Assembly (NCBI GenBank): GCA_037783545.1
Contig: JBBELK010000297.1
Coordinates: forward strand, 2,170,001-2,234,000
From: Henricia sp. BOLD:AAB3569
Taxonomy: Eukaryota; Echinodermata; Asteroidea; Spinulosida; Echinasteridae
Reading direction: 5' to 3'
Length of the DNA stretch: 64,000 bases
Shown one piece after another: positions 28,800 through 37,827 of this stretch. The notes below the pieces were generated by a model. It was not told where the DNA came from. It did no database searches and saw nothing but the letters and a program-made list of their open reading frames with translations. Position 1 is the stretch's first letter, and every line of letters begins with the position of its first letter. Made by a program: the position numbers and the translations under genes.

Positions 28800-30800
28800 C
28801 GTCAACTATAACTGATCTGGGAGATTCTGTGCAAGACTTGTTGGCTAGGAGTTCAGATGGGTTTGAGAAAGATCAATCTGATTCTCTTTGATGTTTGCTT
28901 GGGACAACGTGCTCCCATTTGAGTTATGTTATGCCCCAAGTACATTGACGGAAGTTGTTCTGCAGGGATTACAATGGGAATTGTCTCATTTACTTCGATG
29001 ACATCATTATTTATTTCAAGGATTTTGATGAACACATTAGCCAGTTGTCTGTGGTCTGAAACTTAAGAAGTGTCTACTTGCACGTCACGAAGTTGGCTAT
29101 TTAAGACACATATTGTGTCTTCTAAGAGTATCGATCGCTACATATCCCTAAAAGGCGCGACTACAAGTCCCGTCTCGAAATCAAAACGGAACGAAATGTT
29201 GTAGCACTTGCAAGTGTTACTCTTTGTAAAACAGATCAATGTTGTAGCGTAACTAAGAGAGAATTGCTGGCAGTTGTAGTGCTTAAAGTGATGAACAATC
29301 GCGACGTTCATGGACCATGTTTCCTGTAGCATACAGATCATGAGTCACTACAGTTTACAAGATGGTTGTTCAGTTCAAAGGAACTAGAAGGGCAAATTGC
29401 ATGCTGGATAGACATCTTGAACTCTTTTGATTTCGACATTCAACATCGTCCTGGCAGCTAGGAAACACTAACACGTATGCACTATCTAGGTACCCTCATG
29501 CTGAAGGATTTGTTGCATTCCATATGCCAAGTTGAAGCCAAGAAGACATCGCTGATGACATTTTGTCACCTGAATTATCGAATGGATAGTACTGTCGCCA
29601 CTGACATGGACAGCAAAACCACTACCCTCATGCTGAAGTGCAGTCGATCCACATGGAACCAAGAAGACATCGTTAAAGCACAGCACGCTGATGACATTTT
29701 GTCACCAATCATCGAATGGAAATGGGCTGGACAAAGACCCGATAGTACTGTCGCCACTGACATGGACAGCAAAACCACTACCCTCATGCTGAAGTGCACT
29801 CGATCCTCTGTGCAGTCCACATGGAACCAAGAAGACATCGTTAAAGCACAGCACGCTGATGACATTTTGTCACCAATCATCGAATGGAAATGGGCTGGAC
29901 AAAGACCCGATAGTACTGTAGCCACTGACATGGACAGCAAAACCAAAGGCTACTTTGTACCTGTGTGACCAACTGGAGTTACATCAACAATGGTCTAATG
30001 ACATTGGTGATGGCTCTCAGACGCTTAGAGTGATGTAGAAACAACTGAAAATCATTGCCCATGGTATGTCTTTATCTGGGGGTCACCTTGGTGTTGAAAT
30101 GAATGGAGTCTTTTGCTATGCCCAATCAGAAAGAAGAGACAGTGGCTCGAATTCTTGTAGAGGAAGTAATTTTTCATGTTGGCATTCCAGTGGTTATCCA
30201 CAGCAATCGATGCAGAAACTTTGAAGTGGCTCTCTTTCAGCAGATTTCAGATGTCGGGTGTATACAAGACTAAAACCACAGCGTTACCATCCGCAAACAG
30301 ACGGGCTAGTGGAACATTTCAGACTGATTTCAATGTATATCGGAGATGATCAGTTTGATTGGGATGATCATTTGCAATGAGCACTCGTCCACAAAGTGTA
30401 CACCAAATTTCCCGATGTTGGGAAGCGATGTTAACTTCCCTCTTAATCTGATGGCAGGAGTAAGTCCAGATTCCTCAGATGAGCCAACTGATATATTTGT
30501 TTACAATATACCCCGCAATGGTTGAGAAAGGCTTAACATCCAAATGTATGTGCAGACATTTCTAAGGCAATGAAATGACAGAAGCGGCTCTGTGACTTTA
30601 AGAAAACTGGGAGCCCATTTCAGTAAGGAGATCTTGTCTGGCTGTACATTTTTCAGAAGAGACGAAGTAAAAGTCCTAAACTACAAATTTTGGAGTGGTC
30701 CTCATAAAGTCATCCATTTTTGGATGCCAATTATTGTGTTCGACTTGCTAATGGAATTTATCCTCGTACTGTCCATTTTGATTTGCTAAAGCCATATTAT
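28800..30800 (+). mobile_element. Ruined Ty3/gypsy retrotransposon (pol)
   Basis: Plus-strand pieces in the order of a Ty3/gypsy pol. First comes LLARSSDGFEKDQ upstream of the RT, then RT remains (LPFELCYAPS, LKLKKCLLARHEVGYL). RNase H remains follow at about 29235-29465 (TKRELLAVV, FDFDIQHRPG). Next is the linker (29477-29968), then integrase-type remains including YHPQTDGLVEHF-like sequence near 30280 and a C-terminal RLANGIYPRTVHFD near 30750. Stops and frameshifts are frequent and the RT is partly deleted. No long terminal repeats were identified, so the edges are approximate. It is a dead copy. Confidence 0.8.
29585..29935 (+). repeat. In-frame tandem duplication within the gypsy linker
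   Basis: The segment starting GATAGTACTGTCGCCACTGA occurs at 29585, 29741 and 29909, with periods of 156 and 168 bp, both multiples of three. The 12-bp difference is CTCTGTGCAGTC near 29806. The 163-codon frame 29477-29968 stays open across it. Confidence 0.85.
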
Positions 30801-30989
30801 GGACGGTAAATTAAGCTACTTTAGTTGATGATGATTGCTCAGATAGTCTAAATATCTTTCTCAAGACCAAACGATTATCTCTAGTGACACAGATCTTTTG
30901 TTGGCAGAGATGGCTGATCAGAGCGACTTTGATGTTGCATCGAATGTTCTTTCTGCACACATGTACCACTAGACTGCATTTGTCATAGA

Positions 30990-31422
30990 CCCGTTCTCAC
31001 TAGAGAAAAAGCTTCGTTCAATAAATATTAGTTAATCAGCGCTAGTTAATGAAGCATGCGTTCATATATCACTTAACGAAGAGCAACCGCTGACGAAGAT
31101 CGAATGAAGCTGTGGGAGGTCGTACATGAGCGTCGCGCATCAAGCGATGAGCTTCAAAGTTCTAGAAACGCTGTGTGGTTTTCCAGCGGCGCGTCAAAAA
31201 CAACTCTTGCTTAGCGCTCGACACACAACGTGCTTGTGCAACGTCAGGCTCGCCAAATCACTTCGTCGAACAAAGGGAGCTGTTCACATTACAAATTTGC
31301 TTTGTCAAATGAAGTGATTCTAATCATCGTCGAATGAAGAGGCGTGCGTTCACATCAGGAAATCTTTGTCGAATGATCATCGAATCATCGCCGAACAAAG
31401 TGATTTCTCTTGTGAGAACAGG
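30990..31422. mobile_element. Inverted-repeat element (433 bp), complete
   Basis: Ends CCCGTTCTCACTAGAGAAA and TTTCTCTTGTGAGAACAGG are inverted with two differences. GTCATAG flanks both sides (30982-30988 and 31423-31429), with A/T at the eighth position. The interior is full of TTCGTCGAA-type words and has no real ORF. Likely a hAT-type MITE. Part of a second copy is at 35552. Confidence 0.75.
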
Positions 31423-31618
31423 GTCATAGTCGCCCTCAAGCTTAAATAAGGAGAGATGACTATGAATTATTTGAACTTTAGTACTAGGTCACAAGCTCAA
31501 AAAAGTCGGCATTTCATGCATAATAGGCTCTTAAGTGTGGTCATGTTTTGTGTTTTAATGGTCTTTCCTTTGCCTATTACTAAATTTCATCTGATTTTTC
31601 TGGATTGCAAAGTGTAAA

Positions 31619-31688
31619 TGCAAAAGGTGAATTGAAAAGGTGGATCAGATCCGGGTCTGATTCGCCTTTTTCAAGTCACCTTTTGCGG
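31619..31688. repeat. Short foldback repeat
   Basis: GCAAAAGGTGAATTGAAAAGG-like left arm (31619) and CTTTTTCAAGTCACCTTTTGC-like right arm (31665-31686). Hairpin with a short centre around AGATCCGGGTCT. Confidence 0.7.
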
Positions 31689-31689
31689 T

Positions 31690-32240
31690 ACAGTTGAACC
31701 ACCCAATTGTCAAGGTCGCTTGTCGTTTAAATCCTACATGTACCGCGATACAGATTTGGCAATTTGAGCGTCCTTGGGGGCAGTGCCTACCGTAGGTTTA
31801 ATCAACGAATCCGTGCATGCACTGCGGTCACGGCGGTGACTTTAGTGGTTTGTACGTAAACACTGGTAAAGGCGAGTTAAAGCCAAATCAAGGTGTATAG
31901 TGTAAATATGGCAAATGTTCAATTTTGTGGTCGCAATAAAAATGCCAGGTTTGTATCCACCTTAATCGTTTCTAGTGTAAACAGGGTGTAAGAGTTGCAT
32001 GTACATTGTAGTTGACTGATATTTAGTGTAAATAATAACTCTTTCAGTGTCAAGGCCCGTACAAGTACGATCTATTATATGTACTCTAAATATCGTACAT
32101 CGTATATCGTACATATACAACATTGGCACTTTTAAACAGGTTTTCTTCTTCAAAAATGCCATAATATGCAATATCATCGAAGTACGGCGTCGTAGTTTCC
32201 CGAGAGTAGTCTGAGCAGTTCTGAGCAGCTCTGAGCAGCT
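31690..32240. other. Non-coding stretch upstream of a possible gene start
   Basis: Contains GTACGATCTATTATATGTAC and TATCGTACAT repeats near 32065-32115. Three CTGAGCAG copies at 32209-32238 lie just before the ATG at 32244. Confidence 0.4.
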
Positions 32241-32243
32241 AAG

Positions 32244-32397
32244 ATGGCGGCGCCCATAGTAAAATGCACTCACTTCTCTGCAGAGGAAGTTTTTGAGTAT
32301 TTATTTTCAGAATTGGCCAGTGAAAAAGATCGATTTTTATCACTTAATAAAACAATACCATCAATTCTAGAATCTATAAAAGAATATACAACATTTG
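32244..32397 (+). CDS. Possible first coding exon of an unrecognised gene
   Basis: The ATG lies in AAGATGGCGGCG, a strong start context that is also a YY1-type motif. The product begins MAAPIVKCTHFSAEEVFEYL and continues acidic and helical. A good donor ATTTG|GTGAGT lies at 32397/32398, so 51 codons plus one base would be exported to the next exon. Without splicing the frame runs to a TAG at 32474. I do not recognise the protein. It lies between the two spectrin-like exons on the same strand, so it could be an alternative first exon or a nested gene. Confidence 0.45.
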
Positions 32398-32498
32398 GTG
32401 AGTACAACACTTTAGAGTTAACCGTTGAAAAAGTGCTAGCACTGAAAGAGTTAATTACATGTAGTTGTAAATAGGGTAAGTTTCAGTGTAAGCTTTAA

Positions 32499-32586
32499 AG
32501 GCAGGGGCTCGTCAGCAATGCGCACCCCTAATTCGTGCCACAAAATACGCAGCTGCACGTAGCAATATGCTGACGAGCCTGTACCT
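32499..32586. mobile_element. TTAA hairpin MITE, copy 3 (internally deleted, 88 bp)
   Basis: Ends AGGCAGGGGCTCGTCAG and CTGACGAGCCTGTACCT with TTAA on both sides (32495-32498 and 32587-32590). It lacks about 50 bp of the interior of copy 1. Confidence 0.82.
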
Positions 32587-32977
32587 TTAATCTACATGTA
32601 CACTGACAGTCAATGAAAGCATATCACTTTTTATGTTTAGAAATAAACATGCCCTTAGCAATTTGTAGTGTACATGTACATGTATACCGCATTCTAGACA
32701 CAATAGTTATAGCACTCGGACCAGTGAATTTCACACTACAATTACTTTATTTATTAACAACTTTGTTGTTTAAATCTTAAGGGTGATGCGTTTTCATTGA
32801 CTGTCAGTATATTTTGTTAACATATGGGGGCAATTACATGAACAAAATGGACATTTCCAGAAAATTTAGAATTATACCGAACTTGTGAGGAAAATGGGAT
32901 TAGATGATAGCAATTGGGACAAGCTTCCACAAAAACAGAATTGGTGCTGAATTGTTGTGGAAAATGTACTACAAATT

Positions 32978-33248
32978 CGTCTAAGCTAAGACGTCCTAAC
33001 TTTTGGATATTGCAAGACAATTTTCATAGCTAAGATGTCATAAATTCAGTTAGGACATATGATGTGTCTCAGACTTAAGACGGTTATATTGCAATCCACC
33101 CCAGGGGTGGATTGCAATATTACCGTCTTAGGTCTGAGACACATCATACAATGTATGTCCTACCTGAATTTATGACATCTTAATTAGCTACGACACATTG
33201 AAAAATGTCTTGCAATATCCAAAAGTTGGGACGTCTTAGCTAAGACAT
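32978..33248. repeat. Long palindrome, arms about 125-145 bp
   Basis: The left arm (32978-33102) and right arm (33104-33248) are inverse copies with small indels, meeting at CCACCCCAGGGGTGG with almost no spacer. Shared words include CTTTTGGATATTGCAAGACA and TGATGTGTCTCAGAC. This looks like two elements with GGGGTGGATTGCAATA ends joined head to head. The right one may continue to 33739, where CCAACCCAG closes an inverted end. Confidence 0.82.
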
Positions 33249-33739
33249 AAAAGCTTGTAGGCCTATGTCTTTACTGTTGTGAGCGGCGTTCCAATCGCAT
33301 TCGTTCCAATCACATCGCGTTCCAATCACATCGCGCATGTGCATTTACATGATACATTACTTGTCAATTGTTGCTGCCGTACGTACGCGTGACAGTGGCA
33401 TGAAAAACATAGTGAAAACTTTCAGAATTAACCGTAGGCCCAGCTTGAATCATAATTTCGTTTCAGTGAAAAGTTTAAACTGAGTTAAAGAAAGACAAAC
33501 TATCAAAAAATAAGTTGTTGATCCTAGTCAAAATGCTCATTTTGTCTGAATTGAGCAGAAAATTTCGAACAATTTTCTAAAGACATAACTTAGGACACAT
33601 ATTAGGTGTCTTAAATTTTATGTGTCCTAGAACCCAAGTTGGGATACATAAATGTTTATTGCAAGGCAAAATAATGTATGATGTCTTAGTGATGTCAGAG
33701 TTAGGACGTCCTAACTGTCTTTATTGCAATCCAACCCAG
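33104..33739. mobile_element. Inverted-repeat element with GGATTGCAATA ends
   Basis: Left end CAGGGGTGGATTGCAATA and right end TATTGCAATCCAACCCAG (with one extra TA/TT variant). Internally it has AGGACGTCCTAA-type palindromes. Non-coding. It shares its left arm with the long palindrome. Confidence 0.55.
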
Positions 33740-33972
33740 ACCTCTTAGTTGAAACATGATTAACAACTGCATCATACACAATCATCCTTGAGAACTTCTG
33801 ACCTTCCTTCTGCAGAGTTGTACTTCTATAACAAGCCGATGCATGCAAGCTTTCTACTGTTTCTTCAAGTTTCAGCTTTTCATTTTCCAGTGCTCTTATC
33901 TCTGCATCTCTGCCTTAGTTATCACTCCGAGTGAACGTTTTCCTCCAATAATCACACTTCATTTTCCTAAAA
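33711..33972 (-). pseudogene. Zinc-finger piece plus coiled-coil-like frame
   Basis: The minus strand over about 33968-33918 reads, after CATTTTAG (acceptor-like), KCDYWRKTFTRSDN, a finger whose second Cys is Trp, then a stop. In another frame 33913-33711 is open: AEIRALENEKLKLEETVESL, then LQKEGQKFSRMIVYDAVVNH, ending with a stop inside the inverted-repeat element. The helical composition looks genuinely coding, perhaps from a transposase or other coiled-coil protein, but I cannot identify it. Confidence 0.4.
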
Positions 33973-34100
33973 TGATAAAAATAAACAATGATAATGATTG
34001 CATCTTACGTAGCTCACTGCCAATATTATTTGGTGCTTGCTATATTAAAATTAATAATTAAGGCTATTGCAAGTTAATTGATCTCTTGTTTAGGAAAACA
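33965..34100. repeat. Intron-like repeat, copy 1 (also 34490-34640 and 35808-35945)
   Basis: CCTAAAATGATAAAAATAAA, then CAATGATAATGATTGCATCT and ATTTGGTGCTTGCTA, occur at all three places. On the minus strand it ends with TTTATCATTTTAG just before zinc-finger-like sequence each time, as an intron 3' end before a finger exon would. Confidence 0.75.
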
Positions 34101-34259
34101 TATACTATTACCACTACTAGCTACATGTATGTCGGCATTAAAAGCCAAGCTCTCCAGTGGAGGTACCACACATCGCGATCGATCATACAAGCTGCCAGTT
34201 CTTCCATGTTTGTTATATCTGCATCCAACAAGAGAGAGTTGACCATCGTCATTGGTGGA

Positions 34260-34489
34260 CGTCCAACTCTCATCTACATGTACATCAACCTGATACATAC
34301 TTAACTGACAAATGTCCCATGTGCGTCTTATGACGGCGGTTATGTGCAAATATGCCCTCTCGCTAGTATGGGGCCTCATGTGCATGTTTAAGGCACCAGT
34401 CTCTGTTAATGTACATTATCACGGTGTTTGTGTGCACGTGGCAGTATGGGTTCTCATGTGTTTTTTTTTTGGAAAATCCCCCGGCAGTT
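34260..34489 (-). pseudogene. Zinc-finger debris
   Basis: The minus strand contains ACACATGAGAACCCATACTG, then a block reading TGALNMHMRPHTSERAYLH and CDICQ-like remains near 34310. Finger linkers are recognisable but the Cys/His sets are incomplete and the frame has stops. The first half recurs at 35715-35790. Confidence 0.55.
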
Positions 34490-34640
34490 CCTAAAATGAT
34501 AAAAATAAACAATGATAATGATTGCATCTTACATATGTAGCACACTGCAATATCATTTGGTGCTTGCTACATGTATATTAAAATGAATAATTAAGGCAAA
34601 TGCAAGCTTATTGATCTGTTCTTTAGGAAAACATATAAAA
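34490..34640. repeat. Intron-like repeat, copy 2
   Basis: Second copy of the ATGATAAAAATAAACAATGA block, extended to TTGATCTGTTCTTTAGGAAA. Confidence 0.75.
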
Positions 34641-34724
34641 AAACATGAACATCTTGCAAAATTGTCATTATTCAGAAAAATAAATACTTCCGATAGTTGT
34701 GACCACTCTGTGTCAATGTCTTAA

Positions 34725-35095
34725 TGTTTGAATGGTTGATGAAGACACATCTTTCCCAAATCTTGATTTAGAGTCCCCCTGCCTTCTCTCTAACTACATC
34801 AGCCTTATATAACTGACAAATGTCTCATGTATGGGTTCTCATATGTCTCATGTGTGTCTTCAAGTCTTCAATTCTTGTGAATGTCTTGATGTTTGAATTG
34901 TTGATGATGACACACCTCTTTCCCAAATCTTGATTTAGAGTCCCCCTGCCTTCTCTCTAACTACATCAGCCTTATATAACTGACAAATGTCTCATGTATG
35001 GGTTCTCATATGCGTCTTCAATTCTTGTGAATGTCTTAATGTTTGAATTGTTGATGATGACATAAACCTTATGTTACTGACAAATGTCACAAAGT
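34725..35095 (-). repeat. Tandem 150-bp repeat related to the zinc-finger gene tail
   Basis: CATCTTTCCCAAATCTTGAT, then GCCTTCTCTCTAACTACATC and TGTCTCATGTATGGGTTCTC, recur at 34745, 34915 and (partly) 35035. The same text in slightly different form precedes each U1A/finger chimera in the 5.4-kb unit (for example 43145-43240). Confidence 0.68.
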
Positions 35096-35300
35096 CCCTA
35101 GTGCAACATCTTTGAATCGGTCTTGTAATCGATTTCCTTCTGATAAGACACTATGTAGACATGACTTAGCAATACATCAAACTTGCTAAAAAATAAATGT
35201 TGCTTGACATTTCTAAACCACTAACCAAAATAAGGGAAAACCAATAGTATATAAATGAATTGAAATAACATTAACTGGATGCCTACTTGAACCTGGCCAG

Positions 35301-35409
35301 ACTGTATGCTGACCGTGTGCGTGTCATGAATGACCAGGCTGATTGGGTGACGAGTGTAGAACAGCAATTGGACAATCAGGGACCTCTCAGTAATGACATC
35401 GGGACATTG
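35301..35409 (+). CDS. Second spectrin-repeat-like coding exon
   Basis: Between GGCCAG (acceptor at 35299-35300, with a branch-like TTAAC about 25 nt upstream) and ACATTG|GTAAGA. The frame reads LYADRVRVMNDQADWVTSVE, then QQLDNQGPLSNDIGTL. The W-x3-(V/L)E-x2-L and GPLSND pattern is that of the first helix and turn of spectrin repeats in plakin/nesprin-type proteins. The exon begins in phase 2 (one base completes a codon) and ends in phase 0. The exon at 14268-14453 ends in phase 0, so at least one more exon would have to lie between if both belong to one gene. Confidence 0.62.
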
Positions 35410-35551
35410 GTAAGATCAGTACAATAAGATGAAGGTAAGTGCAGGCGTGGCTTTTACAAAATGTGACATCTGTATCGCCTTTATCGATCGTCATTTGCAT
35501 TTGTTATCTTGCACAGTTCTCTACAAGTTACAGTTAAAGATCGATCCTGCA

Positions 35552-35605
35552 GTACCCGTTCTCACTAGAGAAAACACTTTGTTCGACGAAGATTACCGGT
35601 AGTTA
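35552..35605 (+). mobile_element. Left end of the 30990-type element
   Basis: CCCGTTCTCACTAGAGAAAA with TTTGTTCGACGAAG, as at 30990. The rest of the element is missing. Confidence 0.65.
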
Positions 35606-35633
35606 ATCATCATGCGCATATGGCTCGAAATAC

Positions 35634-35722
35634 CCACTGGACCGGTGGACCGAGGCCAGCAATTTAAGCCTCGGTCTAGTGCTTTCTCTACCGTACTAGA
35701 CCAGTGGACCAGTGGTCCTGTT
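35634..35722. repeat. Nested palindrome
   Basis: CCACTGGACCGGTGGACC at the left and GGACCAGTGG at the right enclose an inner hairpin GGACCGAGGC/GCCTCGGTC. Cruciform-prone, possibly a small inverted-repeat element. Confidence 0.6.
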
Positions 35723-35945
35723 AATGTACATTATCACGGTGTTTGTGTGCACGTGGCAGTATGGGTTCTCATGTGTTTTTTTTTGGGAAAATCCTCCTGC
35801 AGTTCCTAAAATGATAAAAATAAACAATGATAATGATTGCATCTTACATATGTAGCACACTGTCAATATCATTTGGTGCTTGCTACATGCATATTAAAAT
35901 GAATAATTAAGGCAAATGCAAGTTTATTGATCTGTTCTTTAGAAA
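35715..35945 (-). repeat. Intron-like repeat and finger debris, copy 3
   Basis: TGTTAATGTACATTATCACG through GGTTCTCATGTGTTTTTTTT and on to the ATGATAAAAATAAACAATGA block, as at 34405-34635. Confidence 0.75.
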
Positions 35946-36603
35946 AGTCAGTTTTTAAGTTTCTGCAATTTTGTTTTAAGAGTAGTGCCACAATTTCCCC
36001 AGAATAATTAAAGTGTGACCCAACAAGTGCATTATAGCATTTTCGATGTGTCTGTGGGAAAGCATTTCTTGGCTTTTAAAACAGCATTTTTTTTTTCGGC
36101 AAGAGTGTCAAAAAACTGTGTTTGACTTAAATAAATGAGCGGCTCGAAAAACTATGCCAAACAGTCAAAACCTTGTTTCGAGGTGTTTTTTTGTGTGCGG
36201 TCTGAGAATAAAGAAAATAATAAACTTCTCAATTTCTTACTATTTTTTTTCATCGGCATCAACTGGTTTACGAGGTCCGACTGCATGCACCGTTTGTAAC
36301 AGTGTTCCAGTCATGTAATCTATCTGTAACCCTTTCAATCCCAGGTTATGTCAAGTTGGGATAAGCTTGTGATTAACTGCGAACAATTGCAATTAACCTC
36401 TAATAATCAATTCAATGCATAGCCAAAGCCCACCTAGGGTTTGCAACGACTGCCTACTGGAACTTAATAAGATATTCTTGATATGCCTGCGCATCGTGAA
36501 AGATGACGTACTGTATATGCTTGGAGTGGTAGTATTGTCTACCACGCTGTCATATTGCTGATCTGCTTTGCTAGGCTTGACTGGGGGCGCTATCATTCCG
36601 TGG
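35946..36603. other. Non-coding stretch
   Basis: AT-rich, no gene or clear repeat recognised. Confidence 0.35.
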
Positions 36604-36876
36604 TTACCTCTGATGTAGCTCCCCAACCAGAACCTTAGTCAAGTACATGTGTTTGATGCCACTTGCATTAGGCTTTGCATACTGGTCCCTAGCAGAGTAA
36701 CTTGCCTGGACTGCAAAGTAGGTACCATTTCCAAATACGGTTGCTGTTGGATAAAAAAATGGAATGACATACATTTCAAAGACAACTTTTTTCTTAACGT
36801 GATCAATGTGGTCATTCCACATAAGGTTCTCATCTACATGTAACCCTAAGTGCTTACATCCACAAGAGGTTCTCAT
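36604..36876 (-). pseudogene. LINE RT C-terminal fragment
   Basis: The minus strand reads [20 protein letters not shown] followed by VKKKV, the conserved (K/Y)LG-x-x-(D/I)-x-x-L-x-W-x-x-HI motif after the RT active site of many LINEs, then diverges. About 90 codons remain. Confidence 0.6.
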
Positions 36877-37036
36877 CTACATGTAACCCTATAGGTGCTT
36901 ACATCCACAAGAGGTTCTCATCTACATGTAACCCTACAGGTGCTTACATCAACAAGAGGTTCTCATCTACATGTAACCCTATGCTTACATCCACAAGAGG
37001 TTCCCATCTACATGCTGTAACACTAGGTGCTTACAT
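36817..37036. repeat. 48-bp minisatellite grown from LINE coding sequence
   Basis: Five copies of a unit containing GGTTCTCATCTACATGTAAC followed by CCT...GGTGCTTACATCCACAA. Its minus strand in the first copy is the codons for [12 protein letters not shown] of the adjoining RT fragment. Insertions of ATA/ACA in later copies put stops in frame, so the later copies are not coding. Confidence 0.8.
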
Positions 37037-37194
37037 CTGGAAACTCCTTTTTAAGGGCTATCCACATATATTAATATTAATTGTATCTCTTTGGACCTTT
37101 CGTAAACTCGGTTTATAGTGCCAATGAGCATGAATTCATTTTTTTTTAAACAGTCAAACTTAACATGTTGCTATCTAGCCAACACTTAACACTT

Positions 37195-37605
37195 ATTTCA
37201 AGCAATAATTGGTTTAACATGCTACACCAACAAATTAGTAAAAAGCAGGTTCTCGTGTGAATATTAAAGGGGGCAAAATTATGCTATTTCAAAAATCATG
37301 GTCAGACAATACCAGTACGTCTTCGAGAATATTACATGTACATTTTCAGGCCTCATGATGAACTTACTTTTCCGCCAATCAACACACCCTTTATGTGTAA
37401 CGGATTTTATTGGAAAGTTGTATCGCCGTAAACTGCTGAAATTGGTCAGGGTTCTTCTTCTTGATGTGTTCTGCCTTTATTGAATATACAATATACAATA
37501 TATGTATAAGTGAGCAAGTGTAAGGCTAGGTATGTGCAGGCTTAGACTACTAAATGCAAGCCATCTTGTACAGATGTCATAAAAGACAGCTTAGAACTGG
37601 CCGTG
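37195..37605. repeat. Left flank of the array locus (matches 15195-15621)
   Basis: Near-identical to 15195-15621. It joins the composite repeat at CCGTGG|TTTGTTGAGATG with about 3 kb of the other locus left out. Confidence 0.87.
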
Positions 37606-37827
37606 GTTTGTTGAGATGACTCGCATGTTATGGTACAAGTTACCCTGCAAACGCAGCTGCTCAAATGACTTACTTCTTCTGTTTTTTCCTCTTAATGTTT
37701 CCTCTGAAGCCACTGCTTCCTTCACAGCAAATTCTTCTGCATGCTTAGACTTTAAATGCCTTGCAGCTTTTGAAACAAGCTGACCACAAAACAGACAGGC
37801 CTGTCGTTTTTCATACGAGCGGATGTA
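37606..37827 (-). pseudogene. C2H2-domain exon, 5' piece in monomer B
   Basis: Corresponds to 18620-18842: SYEKRQACLFCGQLVSKAAR, then KSKHAEEFAVKEAVASEETL. The 3' part of the exon is deleted to the left. A LINE splits it on the right, and the remaining exon start lies at 39847-39890. Confidence 0.75.
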
